Assembly: GCA_021173225.1 (NCBI GenBank) | Contig: JAJOLK010000001.1 | Span: 124,001-188,000, forward strand | DNA: 64,000 bases | From: Phycisphaerales bacterium PN19_bin_20 | GTDB lineage: Bacteria > Planctomycetota > Phycisphaerae > Phycisphaerales > UBA1924 | Reading direction: 5' to 3' | In this document: positions 8,896 to 15,501 of the stretch, one piece after another | Layout of the letters: each line of letters opens with the position of its first letter | Numbering within the stretch: position 1 is the stretch's first letter | Notes under the pieces: generated by a model | What the model saw: only the letters and a program-made list of their open reading frames with translations | Told to the model about the DNA's origin: nothing | Database searches by the model: none | Made by a program: the position numbers and the translations under genes

Positions 8896-9366
8896 TTAAA
8901 TCCCTACGCCGCAATAGTGGCCGCCGCATCCGGCAAACAACTCGATGACGCGCGGGCCTTTCCCTTCGGGCTCGGTCTTGAACGTGAACGTCGTCGGGCA
9001 ATCGCGTTGTTCCTTCGCCTCGAACGGCGAGATACGGAAACGGTGGGCCGTGATTCGTTCAATGCTGATCGTGTCGCCCGGCTTAATGCCGTGCCTGGCG
9101 AAGAACTCGCGGACCCACGCCCGCCTGCGGAAGAAGCGTCGCGGCTTGCCAGATTTCGCCTCCGTAGGAATGTCGGTCAAAACCGGCTCGGAGAGGCGTT
9201 CCACGTCCAACCGAAGCATCTTGCCGGCCGTGCCCCTCGCCGTCGCCGCGCCGTAGCAATCCGCCGGGAAGAAGTCTGCGTGGCCGGTCAGGTACAAGTG
9301 GTTCGCGCGCAGGTTGGCCGCGTTGACGCAGATCAGCCGTTTGCGATGTCCTACACGTCCGCTCAT
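8896..9366 (-). pseudogene. Truncated cytosine-5 methyltransferase with N-terminal DNA-binding domain
   Basis: A 156-residue product starting at an ATG with AGGA six bases upstream. The first 120 residues contain LYLTGHADFFP, PRRFFRRRAWVREFF and RHGIKPGD, resembling the B3/EcoRII-N-like DNA-recognition domain found in front of some m5C methyltransferases. It then reads VIELFAGCGG, which is motif I (the SAM-binding loop) of cytosine-5 methyltransferases, and stops seven residues later. The rest of the enzyme, including the Pro-Cys catalytic motif, is missing, and the HNH gene follows with no gap. This looks like an internal deletion in a restriction-modification operon. The DNA-binding half may still be expressed. 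Confidence 0.65.
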
Positions 9367-9560
9367 AACTAGTCCTGTTTCGTATACCAAAGATGGTAGC
9401 GGGCGTCTGTCCATGGTGCGTCAATCGCCGCAGGCTCTCTGGCCCTCGGCGGTGCGTACTTTGCGTTTGCTGCGGTCCAAGGCCCCATCAAGATTCCTAA
9501 GCATCGAGCGGAACAGCGGCGCTGACTCCAAGAGCAAGTTAATGTCCTTCGCCCTCCACC

Positions 9561-9603
9561 CAAAACGACACCGGCCCCAGCGCAACGCTGCGCCGAGGCC
9601 GGT
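9561..9603 (-). terminator. Intrinsic terminator downstream of nrdJ
   Basis: Read on the minus strand, CACCGGCC (9603-9596) pairs with GGCCGGTG (9575-9568). Inside it is a second perfect stem, CAGCG-TTG-CGCTG, and TCGTTTT follows immediately (9567-9561). A strong nested hairpin plus a T-run is the classic Rho-independent layout. It lies about 325 bases past the nrdJ stop. Confidence 0.6.
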
Positions 9604-9872
9604 GGGGGGGTCGGATCAGGGCGGGTGCTGCTGCCGGGCACGCTGGTTCGCTCGGCACGTCCGTGGCCCGGTGGGTCCGTCGCGCGCTGAGCACACGCGC
9701 GAGAGGCCCAAGGGGCGAAGCCGAGCAAACCTGTGGTGCGGACGGGCTGATCCATCGGCCTCGCCCGCGGCGGGGTTCCTTCCTCTCGCCGTGGTACACC
9801 CCCGACAGCATTCACACCGCCCAAAGCCGTCGGGCCAGAGGTATCGATCCTTCGACGCCCCCGCCCGCCAAT

Positions 9873-9904
9873 GGGCCCGCGGTGCGGTTATGCCGCGCGG
9901 GCCC
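9873..9904 (-). terminator. Hairpin just past nrdJ stop
   Basis: GGGCCCGCG (9873-9881) and CGCGGGCCC (9896-9904) form a perfect 9-bp stem with a 14-base loop, 22 bases after the nrdJ stop codon. No U-tract follows on the minus strand, so it may stabilise the mRNA 3' end or pause polymerase rather than terminate fully. Confidence 0.4.
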
Positions 9905-9926
9905 GGGTCGTGTCACACTTGTTCGC

Positions 9927-12900
9927 TTACGAGCACCCCAGGCTTGCGCCGCAGTTCAGGCACTTGTGGCATGTTCCGTTCCGCACCGTGATGGTCCCGC
10001 ACGTATCGCACGGCGGGCCGTCGCCGTTCTGCTCCATCGCCTTCGCAAGCTGGTTCGCCGCGCGAGCCGCGCTCACGCCAGGAGACATCTTCGCAACCAT
10101 CGCGGCGTTCGCGTCGCTGTCAAAGTCAATGGTCGTCACACGCCGCTCGATGTGCACGTGCGTGTGCTGATGACCTTTGGCCTCGACGTTCAGACCACCA
10201 CCGCCGCTGTTCCCACCACCGCCGCTGTTTCCGCCCAATGCGCCGGCGCTCGAACCGGCATCAGCGAAAGGGCCGCGGCGCTCCGACTCGCCCTCGGACC
10301 TCATCGCCGCCTGCGCGGGCCCAGCCGCCACGCCGCCGTTGATCGCCGCCGCAAGCCGCTTGGCCATTGGCTGCGACGGCACGCCCCTGCTCCCTGATCC
10401 GCCCGAGCCACCTTCGCCCCGCGCCGGCGCGTTGGCCTCGCGATACCCCGGGATGAACTGCATCCCCATCCAGCGGAAGATGTAGTCAGTCAGGCTCTTG
10501 GCAAACGGGATGTCCGGGTTCGCCGTCATGCCCGCCGGCTCAAACCGCTGGTGCGTGAACTTGCCCACCAGGCTCTCCACCGGCACGCCGTACTGCAGCG
10601 CCACGCTGGTCGCCGTGCCCAGCGCGTCCATCAACCCGCCGATGGTGCTGCCCTCCTTGGCCATCGTGATAAACAGCTCGCCGGGCAGCCCGTCCTCGTA
10701 CAGGCCCACCGTCAAGTAGCCCTCGTGCCCCGCGACGTTGAACTTGTGCGTGATGCTCGCCCGCGTCTCGGGCAAGCGCCGACGCAGCGGCCGCTCAACG
10801 ATCCGCACAACTTCCTCGACGCTCTGAGCCACCGTCTGAGTGATGGTCTGCTCGGCCGCTTCGACGCCCGCCGCCGCCACGACCTTCGCCTCGTCGCTCT
10901 TGCTCGAATCGCTCGTGCTGTTGAGCGGCTGGCTCAGCTTGCACCCGTCGCGGTACAGCGCGTTGGCCTTGATCCCAAGCTCCCAGCTCATCTGATAACA
11001 ACGCTTCATGTCGTCCACCGACGCGTTGCCCGGCAGGTTGATCGTCTTGCTGATCGCACCGCTGACAAACGGCTGCGCCGCCGCCATCATCTTGATGTGC
11101 CCCTCCGCCGCGATGAACCGCACGCCGTACTTCCCGCACGTGTTCGCGCAGTCAAACACCGGCAGGTGCTCGTTCATCAGGTGCGGCGCGCCCTCGACCG
11201 TCTGCCGCCCACAAACCACGTCGTTCAACGCTTGGATCTGCTGACGGCTCACGCCCAGGTGCTTGAGCAGGTTCCACGAGCTGTCCGCCTTCGCCGCCGC
11301 CGGGTCCACACCCAGCCGCGTCAGCAGCTCGTCGCCCAGCGCCCAGCCGCTAAAGGCAAAGCCCAGCTCAAAGATCCCCGGCAGCGCGTCGGTGATCTTC
11401 TTGAGCTCCGGCTCGGTCACACCTTTGGCCCGCAGCACGGCGCTCAGCGCCTGGCCCGTACCAGCCTGGCCCGTACCGGCCGTCGGCACGTCCACATCAA
11501 GGCTCAGCGTCCCCAGCAGATAGACCATGATGTCCCGTATCTGCCGATCGCTATACCCCAGCGCCTCAAGCGCCGGCCGCACGCTGGCGTTGGCGATCTT
11601 GAAGTACCCGCCACCGGCGAGCTTCTTGAACTTCACCAGCGCAAAGTCGGGCTCAATACCCGTGGTGTCGCAGTCCATCAGCAGCCCGATGGTCCCCGTG
11701 GGCGCAATCACCGTGGTCTGCGCGTTGCGGTACCCGTGCTTGATGCCAAGCTCCAGCGCATCATCCCACGCCTGCACCCCGCGCTCAAGCAGCTGCGGGC
11801 TGTTCTTGACAAGCACGCGCCCGCTCTTGCACAGCGCGTGGTCGATCGGCACCGGACGCGTGTGGACGTTGAGCCCCTCGTACCGCCCGCTCCCGCGCCC
11901 CTCGCCGTGCGCTGCCAGCCGGTGGTTGCGGATCACCCGCAGCATCCCCTCGCGGTCGTCTTCAAAGCCCGGGAACGCGCCCTGCTCCTTGGCCACCAGC
12001 GCGCTCTGGCGATAACTCCGACCCGTCAGGATCGCCGACAGCATCGCGCACAACGCACGCCCCTCTTCGCTGTCGTACGCGATCCCCGCCTGCATCAGCA
12101 TCGCGCCAAGGTTCGCGTACCCCAGCCCCAGCGTGCGATAGCGGTAGCTCAGCCGCGCAATCTCGCGGCTCGGGAACGCCGCCATCAGCACGCTGATCTC
12201 CAGCACCACCGTCCACAAGTCAATGGCGTGCTCGTAACGCTCAACGTCAAACTCGCGCGTCTTTGGGTTGTACAGCGTCACCAGGTTGATCGACGCCAGG
12301 TTGCACGCGGTGTTGTCAAGGAACATGTACTCGCTGCACGGGTTGCTCGCGTTGATCCGCCCCGCGCCCGGGCACGTGTGCCAGGCGTTGATCGTGCTGT
12401 CAAACTGCACGCCCGGGTCGGCACACCGCCACGCCGCAAACGCGATCTGGTCCCACAGCCCGCGCGCGTCGTGCGTCTGGGCCAGCTTCCCGTTGGTCCT
12501 GAAGCTGGTCGTCCACGTCCCGCCCGCCTCCACCGCCTCCATGAACGCGTCGGGCACGCGCACCGAGTTGTTGCTGTTCTGACCGCTGACGGTCTGGTAG
12601 CTCTCGCCGTTGAAGTCATAGTCCAGCTTTAGGCCCATCGCGTCGGTCTGCTCGGCCAGCTTCGCGTCGTGCTTCTTCAGCAGCGCCAGCCCCTCGACCA
12701 TCGCCTGAACCTTGATCTCCTCGCGGACCTTCCAGTTGATGAACTGCTCGATGTCCGGGTGGTCCATGTCCAGGCAGACCATCTTGGCCGCACGCCGCGT
12801 CGTACCACCGCTCTTTATCGCCCCCGCCGCACGGTCGCCGATCTTCAGCCAGCTCATCAGCCCGCTGCTCTTGCCGCCGCCCGAGAGGTTCTCAGCCTCG

Positions 12901-13571
12901 CCGCGCAGACGGCTGAAATTCGTCCCCGTCCCGCTGCCATACTTGAACAGCCGCGCCTCGCGGACCCACAGGTCCATGATCCCGCCCTCGTTCACCAGAT
13001 CATCCTCAACGCTCTGAATAAAGCACGCGTGCGGCTGCGGGTGGCTGTACGCGTCCTTGGCCAGCTCAACCTCGCCGGTCTTGGCGTTCACCACGTAGTG
13101 CCCCTGCGCCGGGCCCGTGATGCCATACGCAAAGTTCAGGCCCGTGTTGAACCACTGCGGGCTGTTGGGTGCCGCGATCTGGTGGGTCAGCATGTACGCC
13201 AGCTCGTCGTAGAACGCCGAGGCGTCCTCGCCGCTGTCAAAGTACCCGTGCTCCTTGCCCCAGTGCGCCCAGCACCCCGCCAGGCGATGGATCACCTGCC
13301 GCGCGCTCCGCTCGGGGCCCGATACCGCGCGCCCGCCGCCGTCAACTACCACCTTGCCGTCCGCCCCAACCTGCGGCACCCCCGCCTTGCGAAAGTACTT
13401 GCTCACCATGATGTCCGTAGCGAGCTGGCTCCAGCCCTCGGGCACCTCAGCGTCGTCCATGCGAAAGACCACCGACCCGTCCGGGTTCGTGATCTTGCTG
13501 GAGCGCTTGACCCACTTGGTGGTGGCAAAGACATCCTGGCCGGGGGTCGTGAACTTGCGAGTGATCTTCAT
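9927..13571 (-). CDS. nrdJ: Adenosylcobalamin-dependent (class II) ribonucleoside-diphosphate reductase
   Basis: Reduces ribonucleotides to deoxyribonucleotides using a B12-derived radical. The product has 1214 residues, counting from an ATG at 13571 (MKITRKF); an in-frame Met 22 codons upstream gives a Pro/His-rich leader unlike the family. Visible landmarks are HACFIQS (active-site Cys about 183), SGTGTNFSRLR, and NPCSEYMFLDNTACNL at about 410-425 with the thiyl Cys and Glu of the catalytic site. The C-terminus has four cysteines in CDTCG and CHKCLNCG plus a last Cys, the zinc-ribbon/redox tail of the large NrdJ form. A low-complexity Gly/Asn stretch precedes this tail. No partner small subunit is present, as expected for class II. 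dcd lies upstream in the same direction. Confidence 0.95.
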   Translation of the reverse strand: MKITRKFTTPGQDVFATTKWVKRSSKITNPDGSVVFRMDDAEVPEGWSQLATDIMVSKYFRKAGVPQVGADGKVVVDGGGRAVSGPERSARQVIHRLAGCWAHWGKEHGYFDSGEDASAFYDELAYMLTHQIAAPNSPQWFNTGLNFAYGITGPAQGHYVVNAKTGEVELAKDAYSHPQPHACFIQSVEDDLVNEGGIMDLWVREARLFKYGSGTGTNFSRLRGEAENLSGGGKSSGLMSWLKIGDRAAGAIKSGGTTRRAAKMVCLDMDHPDIEQFINWKVREEIKVQAMVEGLALLKKHDAKLAEQTDAMGLKLDYDFNGESYQTVSGQNSNNSVRVPDAFMEAVEAGGTWTTSFRTNGKLAQTHDARGLWDQIAFAAWRCADPGVQFDSTINAWHTCPGAGRINASNPCSEYMFLDNTACNLASINLVTLYNPKTREFDVERYEHAIDLWTVVLEISVLMAAFPSREIARLSYRYRTLGLGYANLGAMLMQAGIAYDSEEGRALCAMLSAILTGRSYRQSALVAKEQGAFPGFEDDREGMLRVIRNHRLAAHGEGRGSGRYEGLNVHTRPVPIDHALCKSGRVLVKNSPQLLERGVQAWDDALELGIKHGYRNAQTTVIAPTGTIGLLMDCDTTGIEPDFALVKFKKLAGGGYFKIANASVRPALEALGYSDRQIRDIMVYLLGTLSLDVDVPTAGTGQAGTGQALSAVLRAKGVTEPELKKITDALPGIFELGFAFSGWALGDELLTRLGVDPAAAKADSSWNLLKHLGVSRQQIQALNDVVCGRQTVEGAPHLMNEHLPVFDCANTCGKYGVRFIAAEGHIKMMAAAQPFVSGAISKTINLPGNASVDDMKRCYQMSWELGIKANALYRDGCKLSQPLNSTSDSSKSDEAKVVAAAGVEAAEQTITQTVAQSVEEVVRIVERPLRRRLPETRASITHKFNVAGHEGYLTVGLYEDGLPGELFITMAKEGSTIGGLMDALGTATSVALQYGVPVESLVGKFTHQRFEPAGMTANPDIPFAKSLTDYIFRWMGMQFIPGYREANAPARGEGGSGGSGSRGVPSQPMAKRLAAAINGGVAAGPAQAAMRSEGESERRGPFADAGSSAGALGGNSGGGGNSGGGGLNVEAKGHQHTHVHIERRVTTIDFDSDANAAMVAKMSPGVSAARAANQLAKAMEQNGDGPPCDTCGTITVRNGTCHKCLNCGASLGCS

Positions 13572-13751
13572 GAACAAGCCCTTGAGAGAGACGAGGCAAT
13601 GGGGGAGGCGGTGCGGGGGGCAATGGGGACTAGGCAATAGTCATTTGGAAGAGGCAACCGGCGACGCGTGAACTTGATCCGAAGAATCGACAGCCCTTCG
13701 CGAGCCTCAGTCCTGGCCCAGCCGGCGGATCAGCCCGGCCAGAAGCCACTT
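13572..13751. other. Upstream region of nrdJ
   Basis: This short region carries several GGCAAT/GGCAATGGGG repeats (13590-13650), just upstream of the nrdJ start, with AAGG before the ATG as a weak ribosome binding site. I looked for a cobalamin riboswitch (B12 box) and for NrdR boxes here and saw neither. Confidence 0.35.
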
Positions 13752-14069
13752 TCAACCTGACACTGTGAGCTCTACTTGCTGGTCGTCCTCCGAAGGCAAG
13801 CACTCCAACTCAGACGCGATACGAATCTGTGTCTCCAACTCAAACAGTGAACCTCGGGCGATCTTTAGGAACCTCGGCTACTCAGCTCGATGACCCCGCC
13901 CGCAACCCTCCGCGATGTTGCGTGGCACGCTCACCGCCGAACGTCTCACCTGCGCCGTCAGACCAAACTGTTCGGACCTCGGAAATCTTGCGCTGCAGCG
14001 ACAAACCGCGAGCGAAAGAGCCAACGATTTCTGCCAGATCCTTAACCGGTTGGAGGTGATCGATCCCAC
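13752..14069 (-). pseudogene. Four-helix-bundle (S23/IVP-type) protein gene with in-frame TAG
   Basis: The minus-strand frame starts near a GTG at 14069 and reads RLRIWQKSLAL, FPRSEQFGLTAQVRRSAVSV and NIAEGCGRG, hallmarks of the 23S-rRNA-intervening-sequence/four-helix-bundle family (PF05635 type). A TAG at 13878-13880 interrupts it after HRAE, yet the same frame continues with RFLKIARGSLFELETQ, exactly the second half of the family, to a TGA at 13752-13754. Read through, the length of about 105 residues is normal. It is a pseudogene from one nonsense change, placed between nrdJ and dcd. Confidence 0.8.
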
Positions 14070-14229
14070 AACCCATCATCCCGGTGGCCGTCAGTCCCCA
14101 TCCACACCCAGCCGCTGACACCCCGGAGCCCATCGCCTAATGCCCATGAGTATTTGCCTCGCCTTACCTTTCATCCCCCCGCTCGCTCTTCCACCGCCGA
14201 TCGCGCTTTGCCCGTTCCCCTATCGCGCA

Positions 14230-14832
14230 CTAATCCACCTTCGGCAACGTCAACCCGCTCTGATCCTGATACTTCCCAGCCTTGTCCGCATAGCTGACCG
14301 CGCAGACCATGTCGGCCCTGAAGAACAGCAACTGACCGATGCCCTCGTTCGCGTACACCTTCGCCGGCAGCGGCGTCGTGTTGCTGATCTCCAGCGTCAC
14401 CTTGCCGCGCCACTCAGGCTCCAGCGGCGTCACGTTCAGCACCAGCCCGCACCGCGCGTACGTGCTTTTGCCCACGCACACCACCATCACGTCCCGCGGC
14501 ACCGCGATGGTCTCCACCGTCTCGCACAGCGCAAAGCTGTTGGGCGGAATAATCACGTGCGCCGCCGCCGTCCCCGTGCCCCAGCCACCCGCCGGCTGGC
14601 GGTCGTTGGTGTCGATCTCGACAAACAGCTCGTCGCTGAACGCCTTGGGGTCCACGATGCTGATCCCGCCCGAGCGCGGCGTGGGCGTAAAGATCTTGAA
14701 CTTCGTCCCCACGCGGATGTCATACCCGTAACTCGAGACGCCGTAGGAGATCCGCCCCGGCCGCTTCTGCGCCAGCTCAAAGGGGCGGATGTCGATCAGC
14801 TCCTGAATCTGTGTGTCGCAGAGGATGGCCAT
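14230..14832 (-). CDS. dcd: dCTP deaminase
   Basis: Deaminates dCTP to dUTP in the dTMP synthesis route (some relatives also hydrolyse the product to dUMP). The 200 residues include [19 protein letters not shown] (about 121-130), [15 protein letters not shown] with the probable catalytic Glu at about 148, and EGIGQLLFF, the conserved trimer-barrel order of Dcd. Compared with the E. coli enzyme there is a small Gly/Thr/Ala-rich insertion around residues 82-91. It is the first gene downstream of a probable NrdR-type promoter 230 bases upstream, and nrdJ follows 658 bases downstream on the same strand, so the two DNA-precursor genes may share control. Confidence 0.95.
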   Translation of the reverse strand: MAILCDTQIQELIDIRPFELAQKRPGRISYGVSSYGYDIRVGTKFKIFTPTPRSGGISIVDPKAFSDELFVEIDTNDRQPAGGWGTGTAAAHVIIPPNSFALCETVETIAVPRDVMVVCVGKSTYARCGLVLNVTPLEPEWRGKVTLEISNTTPLPAKVYANEGIGQLLFFRADMVCAVSYADKAGKYQDQSGLTLPKVD

Positions 14833-15067
14833 GTGCAGAAGCCTTGCTGAGGACGGATGTCGGAGAGAACCAGGGAACCTTCGCAGAATCAGATGCGTAC
14901 AGAAACCTGACGATCCGCACAGGCCTGCTGGTCTGGCCCAGGGCCCAGACTAGCCCCACACCCGCGTTAGCCCGGCGACAGATGATCTACCGAACACCTA
15001 CCGTGTACGTGACGAGTGAGACCAAGGTTTGAAGCAATGCGCCGGGGAATGCCGGACGCAGGAGAGG

Positions 15068-15095
15068 AGCATACCACGATATATCGTGGGTTCAA
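15068..15095 (-). promoter_or_regulatory. Candidate dcd promoter
   Basis: On the minus strand TTGAAC (15095-15090, -35 like) and TATGCT (15073-15068, -10 like) are separated by exactly 16 bases, and those 16 bases are the perfect palindrome described as NrdR box 1. A repressor bound there would cover the promoter. Each hexamer matches about 4 of 6 consensus positions, so the call depends on the geometry more than on the hexamers. Confidence 0.45.
15074..15089. promoter_or_regulatory. NrdR-box-like operator 1
   Basis: A perfect 16-bp palindrome, CCACGATATATCGTGG. It matches 12 of 16 positions of the published NrdR consensus (acaCwAtATaTwGtgt), including all core positions C4, A6, A8, T9, T11 and G13. 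NrdR is the ATP/dATP-sensing repressor of ribonucleotide reductase genes. Confidence 0.55.
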
Positions 15096-15105
15096 GCCTC
15101 CCAAG

Positions 15106-15121
15106 GCCCCAAATGATGTGT
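15106..15121. promoter_or_regulatory. NrdR-box-like operator 2 (degenerate)
   Basis: GCCCCAAATGATGTGT matches 10 of 16 positions of the NrdR consensus, best in its right half. It starts exactly 32 bp from box 1, three helical turns, which is the usual spacing of paired NrdR boxes. Alone it would not be convincing; the spacing is what supports it. Confidence 0.4.
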
Positions 15122-15137
15122 GAAAGATGTCGCCGAC

Positions 15138-15146
15138 TGTGGACAA
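15138..15146 (-). promoter_or_regulatory. DnaA-box-like nonamer
   Basis: TTGTCCACA on the minus strand, equal to the DnaA box form common in GC-rich bacteria. It lies 16 bases beyond NrdR-like box 2. DnaA is known to act on nrd genes in E. coli, so a regulatory role is plausible; a chance match is also possible. Confidence 0.35.
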
Positions 15147-15256
15147 ACTGCTAACTTGCGTGGTGTCAAGGGTTTAAGCAATTGTGAAGACCTTCATGAA
15201 GCGATCGGTTACCCCCACGATGACTGCTTGGACGACACGATCGGCCATCACCCCAT

Positions 15257-15265
15257 GGTGGATAA
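15257..15265 (-). promoter_or_regulatory. DnaA-box-like nonamer
   Basis: TTATCCACC on the minus strand, 8 of 9 matches to TTATCCACA, in the same orientation as the nonamer at 15138-15146 and next to the AT-rich segment 15265-15305. Confidence 0.3.
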
Positions 15266-15501
15266 CCTTTGATAAATACCAATAAAAGGTGAAATAAGAG
15301 CGGGGGATCGATATTTTTGGACCCATAGCCAGCGGCGGGCGGTATCGGGCCGGCCCGCGGCGTGTTTGTGAGCTGTCCATCCGGCCCCTCGCGCCCAGCG
15401 CGGTGGTGCGTCTGGGGCGGCGTCGATGCCGAGCCACTACTCTGATTGTGGGCGAGGTGCCAGAACAAACAGTCTTTGGGGCCCGGCTTGAATCGGAGTG
15501 C

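Larger units (their letters stand above)
9367..9926. other. Intergenic region: 3' flank of nrdJ and upstream of RM remnant
   Basis: Transcription from nrdJ enters this region leftward. It holds a GC-rich hairpin close to the nrdJ stop and, about 270 bases further on, a strong terminator with a U-tract (listed separately). The segment between them is GC-rich with several self-complementary stretches and no believable protein frame, so it is either a long structured 3' UTR or a processed small RNA. From 9367 to about 9560 lies the upstream region of the methyltransferase remnant. Confidence 0.4.
14833..15501. other. Regulatory intergenic region between dcd and the FlgI-like gene
   Basis: This 669-base divergent region is the most AT-rich part of the window (especially about 15060-15310). 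It holds a candidate dcd promoter with NrdR-type boxes and two DnaA-box-like nonamers, each listed separately. The leader from the predicted start near 15061 to dcd would be about 230 bases, without a convincing upstream gene. The promoter of the rightward FlgI-like gene probably lies in the AT-rich segment 15255-15320. Confidence 0.5.

Noticed and set aside
10551-12632. Long plus-strand open frame (693 codons) opposite nrdJ
   Set aside because: Antisense shadow of a GC-rich gene: composition dominated by Arg, Leu, Pro and His, no family motif, and the opposite strand carries an unmistakable NrdJ. The same applies to the long frames opposite DUF58, truD, cysS and the AsmA-like gene.
8824-13880. 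TAG might be recoded as an amino acid, since two genes (HNH and four-helix bundle) are interrupted by TAG at sites where relatives have a residue
   Set aside because: TAG is the normal final stop of several clear genes here (TPR protein, FlgI-like, DUF58, FNR, AsmA-like, radA). The two broken genes are accessory and best explained as pseudogenes.
15086-15105. tRNA-like T-arm (GGTTCAAGCC)
   Set aside because: Flanking bases do not make the 5-bp stem and no acceptor or anticodon arm is found; the bases instead form the -35-like element of the dcd promoter.
15060-15310. Chromosomal origin, because of DnaA-like boxes and AT-rich DNA
   Set aside because: Only two imperfectly supported boxes and no dnaA, dnaN or gyrB nearby; a promoter region explains it better.
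13572-15500. Cobalamin riboswitch for nrdJ or dcd
   Set aside because: No B12-box-like sequence or matching fold could be seen by eye; a covariance search would be decisive.
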